A stretch of 30,639 bases of DNA from a virus. The position numbers and the translations under genes are program-made. Shown piece after piece: positions 28,753 through 30,639 of this stretch. The stretch spans positions 1 through 30,639 of IMG/VR virus record IMGVR_UViG_3300045935_000022; one strand, 5' to 3'. A model generated the notes under the pieces. The model was not told where the DNA came from, did not search any database, and saw nothing but the letters and a program-made list of their open reading frames with translations. Numbering within the stretch: position 1 is the stretch's first letter; every line of letters starts with the position of its first letter.

Positions 28753-29199
28753 TTAGGCGACGTGCTTCCAGCCCTTCCGACGACGGATGTAGCTGATCGT
28801 CTGGAAGGTCACGCCAAAGCGTTTGGCAGCGGAGGAAAGGGAGTCGCGCGAAGCTAAAATCTCGCTTACCTGATCTTCGGTCAGCTTGGACTGCCCGGAC
28901 GCAGAGCCGCGCGGCCTGCGCCCTTTAGCATCCATATCTGCCTGATTGTCGGCATAGGTGCCTAAGAACAGGTGATCAGGGTTGACGCAGGTTCGGATAT
29001 CACACTTGTGGCAAACACACATATCTGGGGGAATGGGGCCGCGATATAATTCCCAAGCCTTGCGGTGCGCTCTGACCTTTTTGCCTTCCTCGACTATCTC
29101 TCCGTACCCATAATTGTTGACGTACCGGGTCCACAGCCAGCAGCCGACCCCTGGCACAGGCTCAGAACGAGCCTCAAATGCCGATAGGCTCATTTTCAT
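28753..29199 (-). CDS. HNH endonuclease with C-terminal HTH, near terminase
   Basis: A 148-aa nuclease. GCWLWT (19-24) and CVCHKCDIRTCVNPDHLFLGTYADN (61-85) form the HNH core, and LTEDQVSEILASRDSLSSAAKRFGVTFQTISYIRRRKGWKHV the C-terminal helix-turn-helix. The start at ATG 29199 overlaps the previous stop (ATGA); a second ATG lies at 29193. It shares order and sequence with the gene at 2270. HNH genes next to terminase are frequent in phages and in some help packaging, but the HTH makes a homing enzyme as likely. Confidence 0.85.
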   Translation of the reverse strand: MKMSLSAFEARSEPVPGVGCWLWTRYVNNYGYGEIVEEGKKVRAHRKAWELYRGPIPPDMCVCHKCDIRTCVNPDHLFLGTYADNQADMDAKGRRPRGSASGQSKLTEDQVSEILASRDSLSSAAKRFGVTFQTISYIRRRKGWKHVA

Positions 29200-29585
29200 G
29201 TGAACGAAACCGAGTAAGGGCCCGAAGGGGGAGCCGTTTCCGTATAGAAATAGGGTTGGTCGGCCACGCGGATCAGGTACAGCTGATTCCAGACCTTGCC
29301 GTTCGTGTCCGTGACCTGACACTTGACCACCGTGGACCAGCCGTAGCCGGCCGTGCATTCGATCGAGCAGTCCCGGCCGTTGTTGGTCGCATTGCCCAGA
29401 ATCACGACGCCCGGGTTTTGCACGTAGAACACACCGGACGCGATCGTGGCGCCTTCCGGCAGGCAGGCGTTGAAGTTGGCGCCCAGTGACCATTGCTGGC
29501 CGCGTGTGCGCTTCTGCTGGTGCAGGCGGGACGGCTGGTAGGCACTGATGCGGGCCTGGTCAATGCGGGGCGCGGTGAACGTCAT
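29196..29585 (-). CDS. Hypothetical late protein, 129 aa
   Basis: A 129-aa protein with a Gln/Arg/Lys-rich start (QPSRLHQQKRTRGQQW) and a beta-rich body (SGVFYVQNPGVVILGNATNNGRDCSIECTAGYGWSTVVKCQVTDTNG). Three Cys in the body could form a pair. No family is recognised; a virion role is inferred from place and strand composition. Confidence 0.55.
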   Translation of the reverse strand: MTFTAPRIDQARISAYQPSRLHQQKRTRGQQWSLGANFNACLPEGATIASGVFYVQNPGVVILGNATNNGRDCSIECTAGYGWSTVVKCQVTDTNGKVWNQLYLIRVADQPYFYTETAPPSGPYSVSFT

Positions 29586-29622
29586 GGGAGCGCCTTCCTT
29601 GGCGCAAAAGCATCCGTGCGCG

Positions 29623-30234
29623 TCATTGGTTTCTCGGCAACGCGCGGGCGTTCCAGTCGTCGCGGGTCGGGGTATCCACGAAGCCCATGCCGATCAGGGG
29701 GTTGCTGCCGAAGTTGCCGCCCGGCGCTTGACCGAGCTGGCCCAAGCCGTTCGATCCGCCACCATTACTAGGCGGGGTTCCGAAGTGAGCCGGACCCGTG
29801 GGCAAGCCGAACTGATCCGTGCCGCCGCCGATCGCACCCAGGCCATTGCCGAAGCCCTGACCCGAGCCGTAGCTGCTGCCGCCCGTGGACCCGTAGCCAT
29901 CGCCATTCAGTCCGTAACCATTGCCGAACCCGCCGTAGGGATTGCCCAGTTGGCCGTTGTTGTAGCCCGTGCCCGGGGCGCCTTGACCCCAGCCCGGAGA
30001 CACGACACCGCCGTTTTGCAGGTTGTGATTGTGAATACCGCGCCAGAGGCGATAGCCGATACCCAGCAGCGGATTGATCGCCATCAGGCCGCGGCCGATC
30101 CAGGGATTGTCCAAGCCGGTATGCGGCGCAGGACGCTCCGGAGCCGTGAACGTACCCGGCGATTGCGTCTGCGGGCGATACACGGGGCCGCTTGGCCGGC
30201 GTGCTTGGCCTACCAAGAAGTTGGGTGAATACAT
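29623..30234 (-). CDS. Gly-rich low-complexity late protein, 203 aa
   Basis: The first 60 residues are Pro/Arg-rich, with a short helix (IGRGLMAINPLLGIGYRLWRGI). Residues about 70-175 are Gly/Asn/Tyr/Phe-rich repeats (NPYGGFGNGYGLNGDGYG and similar). GAGG lies 5 bases before ATG 30234. It is the first gene after the candidate late promoter. Function unknown; similar aromatic-glycine repeats occur in the ejection protein at 15670. Confidence 0.6.
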   Translation of the reverse strand: MYSPNFLVGQARRPSGPVYRPQTQSPGTFTAPERPAPHTGLDNPWIGRGLMAINPLLGIGYRLWRGIHNHNLQNGGVVSPGWGQGAPGTGYNNGQLGNPYGGFGNGYGLNGDGYGSTGGSSYGSGQGFGNGLGAIGGGTDQFGLPTGPAHFGTPPSNGGGSNGLGQLGQAPGGNFGSNPLIGMGFVDTPTRDDWNARALPRNQ

Positions 30235-30249
30235 GCGCACCTCTAGGCG

Positions 30250-30295
30250 CCCGGCACTCCCAGCCTCTAGACGAGGTTTAGAACTGGGAGCCGGG
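30250..30295 (-). promoter_or_regulatory. Leader hairpin before the late operon
   Basis: The arms CCCGGCACTCCCAG (30250-30263) and CTGGGAGCCGGG (30284-30295) pair with one 2-base bulge; CCTC (30264-30267) and GAGG (30273-30276) form a smaller stem in the loop. It precedes the Gly-rich gene by 16 bases and could cover or expose its ribosome-binding site, or be part of an antitermination leader. Confidence 0.5.
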
Positions 30296-30336
30296 CTTAC
30301 TCGCTGGCGGGCGAGATTTTGGGGTTCAGAAACGAC

Positions 30337-30370
30337 GAAACCGCCCTCAGATTTCTCTGGTGGCGGCTTC
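30337..30370 (-). terminator. Hairpin/terminator just after the candidate late promoter
   Basis: On the minus strand, arms CCGCC and GGCGG with extension, a 2x2 internal loop and an inner stem CAGA-TCTG close a GAAA tetraloop; a T-rich stretch TTTCGTCGTTTC follows. It may end transcription of the gene upstream (30408 on), and it lies immediately downstream of the promoter candidate. Confidence 0.6.
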
Positions 30371-30381
30371 TAGACATGCGC

Positions 30382-30411
30382 GTTATCGCACGAATAATTC
30401 CCAAATGTCAA
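30382..30411 (-). promoter_or_regulatory. Candidate sigma-70 promoter for the late operon
   Basis: TTGACA (30411-30406) matches the -35 consensus exactly and GATAAC (30387-30382) matches the -10 in four of six; the spacer is 18 bases. A start near 30375 would put the hairpin at 30370 at the very 5' end of the mRNA. The -35 overlaps the stop codon of the upstream gene. No activator or phage sigma motif is seen. Confidence 0.5.
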
Positions 30412-30639
30412 TCCCGCTTCGGCGTCAAGTCTCGTAGCTGCGCATTGGCGAAGTGGTCGTAAGGAACATAGATAAATTTCGTCTCGTTCCCCGGCTTGCA
30501 TTTAGTCGTGAACGAGCCGTCCGGATACATGCGAATTCCGGCAATTGTGTACTCATCGCCAAAGGTCATCACCCCTTCCGGACCCGCCAGATAGCCGCCC
30601 GTATAGCCGGGGCGGATATAGCTCTTGGCCTTTTGCTTG
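30408..30639 (-). CDS. Hypothetical protein, 5' end missing
   Basis: The reading frame is open to the right edge. The visible 76 residues include SYIRPGYTGGYLAGPEGVM, DEYTIAGIRMYPDGSFTTK and a final FIYVPYDHFANAQLRDLTP, with a strand-rich pattern and no recognised motif. It ends at TGA 30408, followed at once by the promoter and terminator candidates. It may be the last gene of another leftward operon. Confidence 0.65.
   Translation of the reverse strand, partial: KQKAKSYIRPGYTGGYLAGPEGVMTFGDEYTIAGIRMYPDGSFTTKCKPGNETKFIYVPYDHFANAQLRDLTPKRD

Noticed and set aside
29200-29493. Long N-terminal extension of the third HNH gene
   Set aside because: It overlaps the 129-aa gene in another frame; the ATGA overlap at 29199 gives the natural start.
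1-30639. CRISPR array, insertion sequence or toxin-antitoxin pair
   Set aside because: No regularly spaced repeats, transposase motif or recognisable toxin-antitoxin couple was seen on reading through both strands.

Overview
The window is most likely part of the genome of a temperate, short-tailed bacteriophage (podovirus). Its head and tail-machine genes are of the P22 type: portal, scaffold, P22-like coat, gp4-like and gp10-like tail accessory proteins, and a block of DNA-ejection proteins. The DNA is GC-rich and tightly packed, with start/stop overlaps (ATGA, GTGA, TGATG, TAATG) at almost every junction. A 3' fragment of tRNA-Phe, with an acceptor strand that would pair with GGCCAGG and an encoded CCA, points to a bacterial host, probably in the Pseudomonadota. 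No repressor, replication initiator or helicase is seen, so those genes presumably lie outside the window.

Left arm (1-7053, plus strand): one early operon. A 5'-truncated DUF6745-like gene is followed by a recombination module (ERF-type annealing protein, SSB, NinB-like protein). Next come two HNH endonucleases among many small genes, including zinc-finger, ribbon-helix-helix-like and coiled-coil proteins. The arm ends in a DUF4224-like excisionase candidate and a tyrosine integrase.

Centre (7054-7273): a candidate attP. The 3' part of a tRNA-Phe gene (7175-7221) is bracketed by three copies of a CTAAAAACTNC motif. Phage genes lie on both sides, so the sequence looks like a circular or unintegrated phage (or a tandem prophage junction) rather than a simple host-prophage boundary.

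Right arm (7274-30639, minus strand, read from right to left): a late region. It starts with a candidate promoter and leader (30241-30411), then a Gly-rich protein, an HNH endonuclease, small and large terminase, two tiny genes, portal and three minor virion genes. A scaffold/coat cassette is bounded by intrinsic terminators at both ends. A third block holds a glycosyltransferase, gp4-like and gp10-like proteins, a small frame-shifted continuation of gp10, a sulfotransferase-like protein and three ejection proteins. After another terminator come three tail-fibre or structural genes and a lysis cassette with a GH108 muramidase.

The observations most worth a second look are the two nucleotide-sugar/PAPS-type enzymes inside the tail-assembly block, an ejection-protein gene that appears to start at ATC, two apparent +1 frameshifts, a terminator whose stem can alternatively cover the glycosyltransferase ribosome-binding site, and an integrase with Asn in place of the usual His.
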